A stretch of 64,000 nt of DNA from positions 310,001-374,000 of the forward strand of contig JAWWNJ010000160.1 in the NCBI GenBank assembly GCA_037176885.1, in the 5' to 3' direction. The translations under genes and the position numbers were made by a program. The notes beneath the pieces are model-generated. The model saw only the letters and a list, made by a program, of their open reading frames with translations. It was not told the DNA's origin and made no database searches. Below are positions 1 through 11,289 of this stretch, piece by piece; position 1 is the first letter of the stretch, and each line of letters opens with the position of its first letter. The stretch is from Favolaschia claudopus. Its lineage: Eukaryota; Basidiomycota; Agaricomycetes; Agaricales; Mycenaceae.

Positions 1-543
1 TCAAGACTACCCCAAACCCAGTGGGAGTTCCTCTTCCGCCCAGAGCAGGAGAGAGAGCCTTCAGACAGTGAGAGCGTCATCGATGAGATCCTCGAGCCAG
101 TGGGAGCACCAGAAAATTTTTCATTTTGGCAAAGGGGGGACACAGACACAGAGAGCATTAGCACAGGCACTGCAATAAAACGGGAAACTCCTTCTCGCAT
201 TCCTGTCCCAATCAACCCGACATCAATCTCTGAGCACATTGCCCGCAAGAAAATCCTGTTGCGCCTGAAATACCTCCATTGGGAGGATTTCTTACCTTCA
301 ATATCCATTATACAAAGGACGGGTGTTCACGTAAGGGCTATCTGGCCAATCAGAAGACAACTTTTAACAGTTGACCGTCAAACTCTCAACTGTCAAAGTT
401 ATAACTGTCAAACGTGTGAACTGGCCCTTCCTTTATATTCGTCTTTGCCCAATCTTTGCCCTCCTTTCCTTTTACTTAGCCCTCCTCAACACCTTTCAAG
501 TTTCCGTTGTATTTTTCAGTCTTGCAATGAGGGTTTACAATAA
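1..543 (+). CDS. Partial open frame of unknown function, cut by window edge
   Basis: The frame is open from the first base to a stop at 541-543. The first 85 or so residues are hydrophilic and acidic (Ser/Asp/Glu-rich, then a Pro/Ile/Ser stretch), as expected of a real carboxy-terminal coding piece. The last 60 residues are Cys/Pro/Leu-rich and look like read-through of non-coding DNA. From about 365 there are repeated TGTCAAA-like words and a TATA-like stretch (TTTATATTCG near 433), so part of it may be a promoter or LTR-like segment. I do not recognise the protein. The likelier reading is a gene or retroelement fragment whose true end lies near 300-350. Confidence 0.25.
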   Translation, partial: SRLPQTQWEFLFRPEQEREPSDSESVIDEILEPVGAPENFSFWQRGDTDTESISTGTAIKRETPSRIPVPINPTSISEHIARKKILLRLKYLHWEDFLPSISIIQRTGVHVRAIWPIRRQLLTVDRQTLNCQSYNCQTCELALPLYSSLPNLCPPFLLLSPPQHLSSFRCIFQSCNEGLQ

Positions 544-1015
544 GGGTATTCATGGTATGTTCTGATTGTTGGTGCGGTGGCGACTGCCTTCCTCGGCATA
601 TCGGCCCCCGGGCTCACACTGCTCAATTCTGCAATCAGGGCATTTTCCAGAGCCAATCTGACTTCATAGGATGTGATAAAATCATCTTAGGCTGTGTTCA
701 GATGCTTTCTCAAAGCTACATACTCAATAGGTGAGCCTGTAAAAATCACCGTTGTTCACTTTTACCATCAGTACTGATCGTAAAACTGACAACGGCGAAT
801 ACAGCCACCGGCGACATCATACCTATGACGTCTTTGCGACCAAGTAAAAGAACTTTGTGCCAAAGACGTCATAACTCGGCGCCGAGCTCGGTCTAGACTC
901 CAGAGTCCAGAGGCGTCACATCTGATACGGGACCGCCTCACCTCGATAGGCACGTACCCCCATAACGGCGACCTCGTCTTGTCCATCATCTCCTTCCTTC
1001 CCCACCAGCCACGGT
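544..1015. other. No recognised gene; possible 5' leader of the LINE
   Basis: No convincing coding frame is seen. The stretch from about 740 to 1015 directly precedes the LINE frame with no obvious boundary and could be its 5' untranslated leader. I could not find a target-site duplication that fixes the LINE's left end. Confidence 0.3.
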
Positions 1016-2632
1016 TTGAATGAGGGTGTAGCTGGAGGGTACGACTACTCCGCCACCGGTCATCGTTTACCCGGGGAAGGCTACCCTGACGGAGGGGATG
1101 GTATGAGGGGCTCTTCGGAGGCGCCTACCCATCCCGGCGTCGATGATGAAGAACCCCCATACCCCGCTGGAGCGCGTAGCGCCCAGCACGGCAACGTTGG
1201 CAACAACACGCCGCTGCATTCACCGCAGGAGCATACCATGCTCGGGCTAACGCCCGCTCGATACCAAGAGCCCGCTCGATACAATGAGCTAGACGCATAC
1301 AACGCGCACCAGGCTCCGCCTGGTAACGGAATACACCCGTTCGATGTCTACGGTCGAGACGACCCCGATGTCCCAGACCCACCACAGTCCCCCATACTAC
1401 CGGAACCGCCGCCGACGACAAACAACCGCCGCCGTGACGCAAGCACCTTCCCAGGCCCTCCGAACACAAACCCCGGAAGCAAGAAAAACCTTACCAAGGC
1501 GTCCATCAAACTGTCGGCTTTGAATATGAATGGCATGGGCAATCAAAGCCTCTGGCATGTCGACAACAAATGGTATCACCTTTGGCAGGATATCCGTGAA
1601 ACAAAAACAGGTATAATGATAGTCGGAGAAACGCACCTGAATGACCAACGTCATCGCGACATCGAAAACCTGTTCGGACAATGCCTGAGGGTAGAATTCA
1701 CCGCCGACCCTAACGCGCCAACGAGCCGTGCAGGCCTTGCGTTCGTTCTAAACAAAACACTGATTAAAACAGAAAATATTAAAACCCATGAAATCATACC
1801 GGGGAGAGCGATGACAATTGAGATTGAATGGCACGGCGAAAAACCACTCGCCATTCTTGGGGTTTACGCCCCGAACGCCCCTGCAGACACTGCACAATTT
1901 TGGACAGACATCAAGGACTGGTATCGCCGCCATCCCCATGTCGAGAGGCCATCAGCCATGGGCGGGGATACAAACATCGTCGAAGACTCCATTGACCGCC
2001 TTCCTGAACACCCGGATGCAGCAGCTGCCGTAGCGGCCCTCGACGATCTTAAATCTTATCTCGGCCTTGCCAACGGATGGCGAGCAACTTTCCCGACCAC
2101 GTTAGCCTACACATACCACCAAAGAGCAACCGGCTCACAATCGAGAACTGACCGAGTCTATGTCAAAAGAGGCATCTTTGACTAAACGTATGAATGGGTG
2201 ATTCAAACCGCGGGAATCCCAACTGACCACAAAATGGTCTCAGTCCGAATCACCTCAGCCTCGGCCCCCACGACCGGCCCCGGGAGATGGGTCTGGCCAA
2301 AGCACATAACAGCCGACAAGAACTTGAAGGAATACATGGACGAAGAGGGGCTTAAGCTCCAAACCCAGCTCCTAAGCATGGCCAGAATGCCGATCCGAGA
2401 CCCTGAGTACAACGCACAGACCGTCTTCAAAGCTTACAAAAGCCGTATCATTCTCCGAGCTAGGACACGGGCAAAAATCAAAGTGCCGAAAGCGAAGAGC
2501 GAAATTAAAAAACTCGAGCTCCAACTCGAAACCATCCTCGCCGACGTATCCTATCGAAAGACGAAAAGGTACTATCCGGAGCGGTACTCACCGAGAAACT
2601 TACAAAGTTATATGATACCTCCAAAACCATAA
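1016..2632 (+). pseudogene. LINE endonuclease half, with in-frame stop
   Basis: This is the amino-terminal half of the LINE polyprotein. Residues 1-155 are a low-complexity Gly/Pro/Asn-rich leader. From about residue 160 an exonuclease-endonuclease-phosphatase fold begins: the LSALNMNGMG start, the GETHLND motif carrying the metal-binding Glu, the LGVYAPNAPA strand, the GGDTN motif and a terminal SRTDRVYV motif. This enzyme nicks target DNA to prime reverse transcription. A TAA at 2183-2185 interrupts the frame after RVYVKRGIFD. The same frame then continues into the conserved TDHKMVSVRI end of the domain, so the stop is a point lesion. The frame ends at 2632, where the homologous reading shifts to another frame. 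Confidence 0.8.
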
Positions 2633-4351
2633 AAAAGCCAGAATTAGCGCCAACATTAGAAACAGACTCGAAGGCGAAGTCATCAGCAAATACTGGTCTA
2701 TGATCAATAAGCCCCAAAAACCCAGAGATGTGATCCACCGCCTGCGCAAACCCCCCAACCCCAACCAGCCAAACACGGGCACGGCGATCTATGAATCGGA
2801 CTCCCGAAGGATGGCCAACATTGCCCGAAATCACCACAACAATATACAAAATGAAAGGCGAGACAGCACAGAAGACGAACGCAAACAAACCATTCAAAGA
2901 GTCCTAAGCCGCACAGCGCGCCACCTATCCCCAGAACAAATCGAACTTCTCAAGAAGAAGCTGACAAGAGAAGACATAGTGGAAGCCATGAAAGCCTCAG
3001 CAAACGACAAAGCCCCGGGCGAGGATGGCATCATGTACGAAGTTTGGAAAATCCTCGACTCCAGATACGAAACCCGCACTCGAGAGAATAAGCGAGGCTT
3101 CGACATAGTCGGCGCCCTCCTAGCACTATACAGCGACATCGCAGAATACGGAGTGGTCGAGGGAACTGGCTTCTCCAAGAGTTGGATGGCACCATTCTAC
3201 AAGAAGAACGATAAAGCGGACATAGCAAATTACCGCCCAATCTCGCTACTAAACACAGACTACAAAATGTTCACGAAAGCTCTCACCATTAAACTAGCTA
3301 AAGTCGCGCCAAGTGTGATACACCCCGCCCAAGCCGGCTTCGTACCCGGACGCCATATCTACGACCAAATTTGGCTCACTAAACGAATCATAGACCTGGC
3401 AGAGGTAACTGAACAGCATGGTGTAATCGTAGCCCTCGACCAGGAGAAGGCATACGACAAGATCGACCATGACTATCTCTGGCGAGCCTTAAGCAGCTTC
3501 GGCGTACCCAAATCCCTATACAGCGACGCGTATACATCGGTAGTAATTAACGGTGTCTTCTCCGACCACCCATTCAAAGTCACCAGAGGGGTCCGCCAAG
3601 GCGACCCCCTATCCTGCCTCCTCTTCGATCTGGCACCTTATCACGACGCTCTTCGCTGGTCTACCTCTCCTCGAGGGATGACTGGAGCACCCTCTACGCG
3701 GTACTGGAGGAATGGTGCATAGCATCAGGCGCTAAATTCAACATTGGCAAGACAGAAGTCATACCTATAGGTAAGAAGCCGCGCCGCGACAGAATGCGCA
3801 ACACGAGATGCGTTAACGGCCAAGATGGCACCCCCATCCCGGCGAACATCAAAATAGCGCAAGAAAGCGAACCCATCCGCACACTCGGAGCATGGGTCGG
3901 GAATGGCGTCAACCAGATAAGCGTATGGACGCGTACCCTCGAGAAAAAATAGACGCGGCCCTCGAACAATGGGAACACGGCCACCCCTCGATGGAAGGAC
4001 GCCTCCTCATAATTCTGATGGTGGTAGGAGGCATGACACAATACCTAGCGAAAGTCCAAGGAATGCCGAAAGACGTTGAGGCCAAACTAGAGCGAAGAAT
4101 TCGAAACTTCCTGTGGGGAGAGAAAACGACCGTCGGTGAACCAGGAGACGATATACGCGCCAACCGACATCGGAGGGAGAAACCTCCTCGAAATAGTCGC
4201 CCGAAACGAGGCGATTACGATCACCTGGCTGAAATCCTACCTGAAATTCGGCCCCGACCGCCCCCTCTGGGCCTTTGCAGCGGACGAACTTCAAGCGATT
4301 AACATCCTCGGCAAACATGCGAATGTAATCGATAAGGACCTACAGTCGTAA
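2633..4351 (+). pseudogene. LINE reverse transcriptase half, motif C deleted
   Basis: The reading frame starting upstream of 2700 holds the reverse transcriptase. The KAPGEDGI region is seen first, then the WMAPFYKKND...NYRPISLLNTDYK finger motif, AGFVPGRHI, the catalytic LDQEKAYDKIDH motif (first Asp) and GVRQGDPLSCLLF. Directly after this the protein should carry the ADD catalytic pair. Instead the sequence jumps, in another frame, to a VYLSSRDDWSTL...LEEWCIASGAKFN stretch that normally follows it. I infer that some 40 codons including motif C were deleted. After 3722 the thumb and tail are readable only by switching frames (3892-4130, then 4136-4351). The protein cannot be functional. Confidence 0.8.
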
Positions 4352-4488
4352 AGTGGCAAGGGCAACGATTAGCTTTCCCGCGGATTATTCGATGAAAAAT
4401 GCACCAAAACTCTGAGTTTTTTGTGCTAGGGTAATAGCCGGGCCCGCATCCGTTCTGCAGATTCGTCAAAAATTCGGGGTCGATACTA

Positions 4489-5225
4489 GTCTCGTGACCA
4501 GACTCTTATGCCATCCCAAAGGGAACCCTGTCAAACATCAGCGGCCACATAACCATACCATGGCCTTATCAAAATTGATGGTGTTTTCCCACAGTGTGTG
4601 GACTTTACCCACTCTCATTCTGCTTGCTTCTACACAGGAACTTGACAATATATGGGCAGAGTCTACTTTTACAATGTAGTAAAAGTCTATTTGTGCAGTT
4701 CAAGTCACATTTTTGGGTCGAATATCAGTGCTTCAAGAGGTTTGAGTATACTGCGTAATAAGGATGACTGTTACGTCCCAAAACGGGTCGAGGGCCTCAA
4801 ATAGCTCATTTTGAATCTTCTGCAGACTGTGAGGTAGTACATTTAGTAGATGTAGTCTCTTTGGGTTCTTATATGTTGAGAAACTTAGCCCTTTGCGCAC
4901 TTTCAGCGAACTTTTGACCAGTTAGACCGTTTTGGAAGTGCTGTCAGCAGAATTACGCACAGGCTGAATATCTTGCAGCTACGACCATGGTGAAGGAAAA
5001 AATTCGGTTGGAAGACTTAATAGACTTTGAGCAGCTAAATATCCTCGAATATGCACAAATTGCAGGTCATGAAAAGGAAGAAGTGAGCAAAACAAGGGGA
5101 AGTAAAGTCCACATACTGTGGGAAAACACCATCAATTTTGATAAGGCCATGGTACGGTTATGTGGCCGCTGATTGTTCCAGACTCTTATGACAGGGTTTT
5201 CCCTATAAGAGTCTGGTCACGAGAC
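4489..5225. mobile_element. TA-flanked miniature inverted-repeat element (GTCTCGTGACC ends)
   Basis: About 110 bp at 4489-4598 recur inverted at 5108-5225. The outer ends are GTCTCGTGACCAGACTCTTA on both sides and each is flanked by TA (4487-4488, 5226-5227), the signature of Tc1/mariner-type insertion. The right arm contains an extra small palindrome (GACTCTTAT...ATAAGAGTC) that the left arm lacks. No transposase is encoded, so it is non-autonomous. A second, partial copy of the right end lies at 53380-53504. Confidence 0.75.
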
Positions 5226-5229
5226 TAAA

Positions 5230-5297
5230 GGACTGGTAGCTCAGTTGGTAGAGTCACCACTATATATGCGGTCTCGAGTTCGATCCTCGACCAGTGC
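5230..5297 (+). tRNA. tRNA-like sequence, degenerate (pseudo-tRNA or SINE head)
   Basis: The sequence has an A box (TAGCTCAGTTGG), a B box (AGTTCGATCCT) and a perfect 5-bp T stem (TCGAG/CTCGA) around a standard 7-base loop. The acceptor stem GGACTGG/CCAGTGC has one mismatch. The anticodon arm is poor: the best loop, TATATAT, lacks U33, and the variable region is too short. It starts 3 bp after the TA of the preceding element. I regard it as a tRNA pseudogene or the head of a tRNA-derived SINE. No reliable anticodon can be given. Confidence 0.5.
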
Positions 5298-5630
5298 ATT
5301 CTTCCTTTTACACACTTTCAATAACCTCCGCGGTTTTGAGACTTAGCGCTCCCGTTCGTCACTTTGAGCGCACGCTGACAACTCGGCATTACCAACAGAG
5401 AATTTGCATAGGAATTTCGATAGGCAACCGATTCTGATGGATCGAACTCTTATTAGTCCTCTGGAACTTTCACAACGTAAACACGGAGTGGAACATCGGA
5501 CAGCCAGAGAAATATCCGAGATTCAAAAATTTCCCAATTTGGCAATATTTGCGTTTTCAGTGAGCACTTGGAAGATAGCATTTTGATGTTATGATGGTAT
5601 ACATAAGATACATATCAGAATCTACTACTG
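5298..5630. repeat. Remnant of the CTCGG miniature-element family
   Basis: Bases about 5460-5620 closely match the inside of the element at 16415-16941: an ACATCGG.CAGCCAGAGAAAT block and a TTTCCCAATTTGGCAATAT block occur in the same order and spacing. The terminal inverted repeats are not visible here, so this is an internal relic. Nothing else is recognised in the stretch. Confidence 0.5.
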
Positions 5631-6785
5631 TACTATTTCGGTCAATTCGCCCGGCCTGTGACCTGTGACACCTCGGAACGAAATCCAAGGTTCGTCAATG
5701 GATGAGAGACTGTGACACTGCAAAAAATATTCGCCAATGCCTCGGAAACGTCTCCTTTTTTACTCCAATCCACTGTGCTGCTCTCTGGCATGCATACATA
5801 ATATAGAAGACGAGCCTGCATAGCAATACTGTCCAGCTCAATGCCGAGGAACTCGAGGCAGTGAGTCGGACCCTGCTCAGGACCTCTGACAATCACCTAT
5901 GATGCCTGCCCCGAAAAATCTGGAATTTGGGACATCTTATCCGGACCCCAAATAGGGAAGATCTTATCCGAATCCGAACCAGGCCTCCCAAGATGTTTTA
6001 TCCGGACGATGGACCAGGCCTCAAAAAATCGGCTAAAATCGCAAAAATTCGCAATTTATCTTTTGACGCGTCTAGGTGGTCCCTCAACCTTTCTTGAGTA
6101 ATGCGGAAGCTTGCCATGTAGTTTGAATGCTGTTTTTCGCTTGCTGAGGTGAGCTTGTCGAATTTTGCGGTCCCGAAAGTTCCCCGAAATGGGTAGAAAA
6201 TGGTCTTCGGTGAGGAATTCGTCCGACTGTGCTCGATTGACCTCGAAGTTACCCCAATTTAGTGGGAATCAGTGGTGGAACTCGTGTCCGAGGAGTCTCG
6301 GGTGATTTTTATCCGAATCTGAACCAGGCTTGGCTCCCAGCCTCCATGATTTATCCGAATTGTTGGGCAGGGGTGGGGTCGTCAATGGCCGATTTCTTAT
6401 CCGAATCCGGGCAGGGTGTGCGCAATTTTTGGGCATGTTTTATCCGAATCGAAAATTTCGCGGGCAGGCATCATAGGTGATTGTCAGAGGTCCTCCCTGC
6501 TCCTTGTCACTGGAGATTGAAAAGCCCAACTCGGCAGCAACGGTCCGGAAAACCGCGCGACCATGACGAGCGTACTCCACACCCTTCGCAGCAGAAGTAA
6601 CGTTGAACCAATCATCCAGGTAGAGCTTCATGACATCATCACAACAGAGCAAAATCCAGTGATGAGCCTCCGCAAAGTAGTTGTACAGGTGCGGGCCTGT
6701 ACGAACACCAAACGGTAGGAAGATGTCAAGGAACAGGCGCAACTTCCACTCGAAACCCATCAGATGCACATGGTCAGGGACCCTA
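5631..6785 (-). pseudogene. DIRS-like reverse transcriptase fragment, split by an insertion
   Basis: Read on the minus strand from 6785, the protein shows an IRVPDHVHLMGFEW motif, then LPFGVRTGPHLYNYFAE, the catalytic LYLDDW motif, and after the 5879-6494 insertion the LEFLGIELDSIAMQARL motif. This order and the YLDD box fit tyrosine-recombinase (DIRS-type) retroelements of basidiomycetes. Removing the insertion and one 8-bp target copy rejoins the frame at ...SDKEQG/PTHCLEF. The homology starts abruptly at the large hAT boundary and fades after 5690. At 5631-5690 it meets a 55-bp end of another miniature element (the family at 42743-43220). No recombinase gene is seen in the window. Confidence 0.65.
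5879..6494. mobile_element. hAT-type miniature element, 8-bp target duplication CCCTGCTC
   Basis: The ends are a 33-bp near-perfect inverted repeat (outer part AGGACCTCTGACAATCACCT). The flanks are the exact 8-bp direct repeat CCCTGCTC (5871-5878 and 6495-6502), the length expected for the hAT superfamily. The inside holds at least seven copies of TTATCCGRAY-like words, all on the same strand and clustered near both ends, which look like transposase-binding subterminal repeats. There is no coding frame, so mobility needed a transposase supplied elsewhere. Confidence 0.85.
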
Positions 6786-6859
6786 ATGTTGCCGCGGCTC
6801 GCCGAGTCGAGTCGCGACTCGACAAGTCGACTTAATTTACAAATCGACTCGACTTGACT

Positions 6860-7373
6860 CAGTGTTGGAATTTAAGGGGTTGATAAGGGTAAAATTTGAA
6901 GCTAAGACCTTAACGTTTAACCTTAACTAGGGCTTAATAATAAGGGCAAATTAAGGGTCAAGTTAAGGGCTGATTAAATTTCTTCTGCGCGAGCCAGGAC
7001 CGCCTCCAGGTGTACAAAATGCAAGTCTTTCCCTCTCAGATTCCCTGAAACTTCCCGAGGACCTTTATTCACGCTCTGGACCTCAAATCATTCATCACTA
7101 AAATTTCAACCAAGGAACATCAAATAAATTGAGACTGTTTTGTATATTTACAATGTGTTTTCAAATGTTTCCGCGCAAACCAAAAGGCTCTTTAGAGCCT
7201 TCTCAGCTCAAGTTGGTTCAACTGGTGAGATAATGGCGCGAAGAAATGTTACATAATCGATCATTGACCCTTAATTAAGGCTTAAGACCGTCGACAATTG
7301 AAGCTAAGGCCTGAACTTAAGGGCAAATTAAGGCTTAACTTAACTTAAGGGTTAACCCTTAATTCCAACACTG
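6860..7373. mobile_element. hAT-type miniature element, 8-bp duplication ACTTGACT
   Basis: Inverted ends CAGTGTTGGAATT... are flanked by exact 8-bp copies of ACTTGACT (6852-6859, 7374-7381). CAGTG ends and an 8-bp duplication are typical of hAT elements. The interior is rich in TTAAGG and TTAACC words and codes for nothing. It is inserted in the left subterminal region of the large hAT and is therefore younger than it. Confidence 0.85.
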
Positions 7374-7590
7374 ACTTGACTCGACTTGACTCGGCTGAGT
7401 CACTTAAAGCCACTTAAAGCCTCTTGAGTCCATAAAGTCGGGATAGATTCTGTACAGTATTTGACAGTGTAGTAGTAGGGAACATAGTAGGAAATAGTGG
7501 GCATGTATTTGGTACATTCTGACAGTTGTTACAGTCCGAAATCAACAAATACAAAAAAGCAGTGTAAATTGAACAAAAATTCAGCGTAAA

Positions 7591-10500
7591 TCACACTTCA
7601 TCCTCTGGCATCGCGCCGTAAGGTAGGTCGGCGAAGTCAAAACTGTACGCCATCTCCCTGCTCACCGTTGCTGTCGCCTCCGGACCCGTGAAAGCCGCTA
7701 ATACTCGCAACCAATCCTCGTCCTCGTCAGGCGCCGCCGAAGCTGACTGCCATCCAGCCATAAAATTAAACCGAGCCTTCTTGTAGTTGAATTTTAGCAT
7801 CTGCAAGGCCTCCATAAGCAAGGGACTGAGACGGTTGCGGCGCTTTGTATCAGTCTCAGCCGAAGAAGAAAATACTCTTTCGGATGGTACTGAAGTTGCT
7901 TGTATTGGTGCGTAGTCGAGGAAGAGGCGAAACGTTTTGGGCCACACGGTTTGCCCGTGGTTCTGGAAAGGTCATGGATGGATTGGATCAGTAACAAATA
8001 CATTCGAGAAGAAGTGCACGTACAGCCCAGAATCCAATCATATCAGTCGTCTCTCGAGGGGTGATAACACCGTTGATATATTGATTGAATTCATCTTCGA
8101 CGGACTGCCTGGAGTTCGTTGTAATGGTACTGGCTTGAGCGGCTGAAAAATTTAGGGACTGTGAGCCCTTGCGGTATCGTCCAGCTGCACGGGCAATTCC
8201 GGTTTGTGCCGTCAGTGGTGTAGCGGAGCGAGAGCGAGAGCGTGAACGGGAGCCAGACGGCTGACGATCGGACCCGGAATGCGAGTCCGCCTCCGATGCC
8301 GCAGGAGTATCTTCCTCGTAGGATCGCAACTTTCAAATAAGACTCGTCTTTAGTCATATCCAAAGAAAAGCTGAAGCGGCCACTAACCTTATCAAGGACA
8401 ATTTTCTTGGCTGCCTCACATTCTCGTGAGGTCCAATTCTTTGATCCACTCGAAACGGATGGATGGATTGATGTCTGGTGAGTAGGTTAGATTATCAATC
8501 ACCGTGAAAACTTAGACTTACACATCGAAATAATATATGCATCAGTCTCCCCCATGCGATCGTAATACTTGTCGGTAATTTCGAGACCGGGCTCAATGAA
8601 TTTTTGAATGTTTTCACTTTGCAGGTCGGGATCGGTGAGCATAGACCTCCACGACTCGGCGAAGAATTCAAAGGCCGGAATAGCACCTGCCAAAATTGGC
8701 ATGTTCTCCGCCGACATCGCAGTCTGAACACTGTGCGGCTGCTGAATTTCGAGTCAGAACAAGTTGAGAGCTTGAGAGGCAGATACACACCTCAAGAATG
8801 AGCTCCATCAATTCAAGCCGAGTCCAGTCGTTGTTCTCGAGTGGATGACGAAGTCCCCGGTTAGCGAGAGGACTGTATCTGAAGAAGTCCTTGATTGGCT
8901 AACATTTGATTTTGTCAATGTTGCTGTGATTGACGATGAAAACTTGAAGGCTTACCTCTTGTAAATATCTGAGACGTCGAAGCATAAAGAATACTGAATC
9001 CCATCTCGTCTTAACATCGGGCAAAACAGTGACCGCAGCCAACTGGACAACTTCACCATCAACCCGCCAGTGAGAATCCTTGTTGCCTTGCGAAATGATG
9101 TCGTGCAGCTCGTCGCGACGTTGGCCAGATTTCCGAATATATGCAACTGTTTTCCGTGCCCGATGAATTGGCCCAGACTTCCGAGTTTTGCGGACGTGGA
9201 GCGGACGGCCACGACGCGGAGGAGCATCTGAATCTTCCGTCTCAGTAGCCGAGGATGTGTCGGAATCAGGATAGATGGGGTTCCGGGCGTCTTCCTTCTC
9301 CATTGACTTAATGGACGCTTGGGCACAGAGATTGATGATGTGCGCAAAACAGCGAACATAGCTTTTCTTGTCGTCAAAGAAGATTCCGCCCGGCAAGAGC
9401 TCCGTAGAAAGAGAACTCAGCATTGAAGCGTTGTTCGAGGCATTGTCTAAAGTGAAATGCCCAAGCTGTCGCTGTTCAGAATTATTGAAAAGAAATACAC
9501 AATAACAACTGTACCTTTTCCAAGATGCCTGCATTTGAAAGGATATCATACAGAATTCGACCGAGTCGGCGACCGCTGTGGGCGCCCCGGACACGTCGGA
9601 AGGCTAAGAGTGCTTGACGGAGAACAATCTGCCCGTCCTCTCTACGCGCAAGCCAATGGGCCGTCAACGCCAAATATGGATGCAAGCCTTTGCTGCTCCA
9701 TATATCAGCGGTGAAGCTGATTCGTCCGAGGGCAGCCTGAACGAAAATGAGTTGATGCGAGAACGGAAAAGAATTGGGACACACCTGAAGGTCTGCCTTA
9801 AGCTCGGCATAATACACACACCATGTATCAATAATAAGGTCCCTGAGCTTGGTTTGATGGGGAATGTCTTTCTCTGAGAGGCTCTCGCGTAAGAGGAGCA
9901 AGAGGTCCCGAAATTCCCGGTTTTCAATGAGATTGATAGACTGGAATATGATTCAATACTGAGACAATTGTTTATTGAAAATGGGACGCACCAGATCATT
10001 AGCCACGACTACTTTGACCAGCTGCTCCTGGAATGCAATGGGAGAAAAGGGAAGACGCTTCTGATCCAAAGCATGCTGCTCTAGCCGTTGTTTGATACGC
10101 TCGGAGGGAAGCTTATTCTGCAACTGATACTTCGAGATGATTTCAAGATACTGAATTGTATGTTTTTCAAGGTGTTTTCTACGAACTGTGACACTGCAGG
10201 TGGACGCATATACCTTCCTACAAGTAGAGTATGTAAGCCTAAAACATTTCTGATTTGTTAGAAATTACTCACGGACATATCCGACACGTGTAGGAACCAT
10301 CCGTCGTGGACGTGCCGAAGAAATATTTGCAATCAGCGGTAACATCTTCATTCATCTGAACAAGCTCTGCTTCCTTCAACCACGAAACACTGTTTGTATC
10401 GACCACAAACGCGGCGACGCTAAGCGCGCCCCTACGACGCCGTCGGCCAGCGACAGGAGGTGCTGCAGCAGCTGCTGGGGCTGCTGTCACAGTGGGTTGT

Positions 10501-11289
10501 GCAGCGCGACGAGATCCGCGAGGTTGTTGTCGAGCTTGAGGCTCAGACTCCTCCGAAGCGGAAAAATCCTCTTCATCAGAGTTCAAGCTAACCGTAGCAC
10601 CGCCGGATTGGGAGCTGGGGGCCGGTTGCAAAGGGGCGGAACGGGAAGGAACAGCGGGACGGGAAGGGAGGGAACGGGAAGGAAGGGAAGGAATTGCTGG
10701 AAATTCAACGTCGGAATCCGAATCATCCGATTGCCCATTGTGATCGGAGTCGGAGGACTCCGACTGCGTGAAACGAGGCTGCACAACACCGGGACTTGCC
10801 ATCCCACCAGTAGCCGCGAGCCGCGAAATTAAGCGATTCGCTACTCGGCGAGCTGGAGTTTGAGGTATTGACGCCTCTGGGCCGAGTCCATGTTCGGCTA
10901 AAGGCATTTGTCGCTGCGTGACCCCAGGTCGTAACTGGATTCAATTGAAAGAGTGTTGCGTGAATAAAAATGAAGAACATACTACTTCTGGACTTGAATC
11001 GGAACGACTTGATCGAGGTGGACCGCTAGATACTGTGGCATGTAAATGTCAATTAGGCCATGCAAACACAAGTGGAGGGCTTACAAGGGGCAGGGGCATA
11101 ACTTAGCGGTGTCGGCACTTGTTGGCGTGAACTACCTGCTCGAGTTGTAGATGGACCAGCTGCTGGGGTTGCCCCTATGGGCTGGGACGTGATTCGCTTT
11201 GGTCGACTAGAAGGAGGCGGTGGAGGCGGTGCTTCATCCGTCGAAGCTTCCTTGCCAGTCTTGTTGCGTGCTCTTAGATGTGGAGGCAT
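7591..11289 (-). CDS. hAT transposase, multi-exon, apparently intact
   Basis: This enzyme would cut and rejoin the element's ends in the nucleus. The start at 11289 (MPPHLRARNKTGK) opens a Pro/Ser-rich low-complexity region. Next comes a BED-type zinc finger split by an intron (CKYFF...CRIC...HLEKH), then the RNase H-like core with the catalytic-Asp motifs SFTADIWSSKG (near 9700) and HFTLDNASNNASM (near 9440), a KTRWDS motif, and the carboxy-terminal dimerisation domain (PIQATSVPSERVFSS...KRRNRLS). It ends at DEV-stop at 7591. About ten short introns are seen, for example 11033-11084 and 10935-10982. All those I checked have GT/AG borders and preserve the frame. The long insertion inside the core (Arg/Ser/Glu-rich) is usual for hAT proteins. 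Exact exon limits were read by eye. Confidence 0.75.

Larger units (their letters stand above)
1016..4351 (+). mobile_element. Degenerate Tad1-like LINE (non-LTR retrotransposon)
   Basis: One strand encodes, in order, an apurinic-type endonuclease, a reverse transcriptase and a downstream region with the WCIASGAKFN...KTEV motif typical of fungal LINE second frames. The order and motifs fit the Tad1 clade of fungal LINEs. The copy is dead: an in-frame stop at 2183-2185, a frameshift near 2560-2630, loss of the reverse transcriptase motif with the two catalytic aspartates, and further frame changes after 3722. The homology ends at about 4351, 138 bp before a miniature transposon. No poly-A tail or flanking duplication was found, so the 3' end is probably missing or eroded. 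Confidence 0.85.

Noticed and set aside
1081..1681. Several minus-strand open frames opposite the LINE endonuclease
   Set aside because: They are shadows of the plus-strand LINE frame; their composition follows the codon bias of the real frame and they hold no motif.
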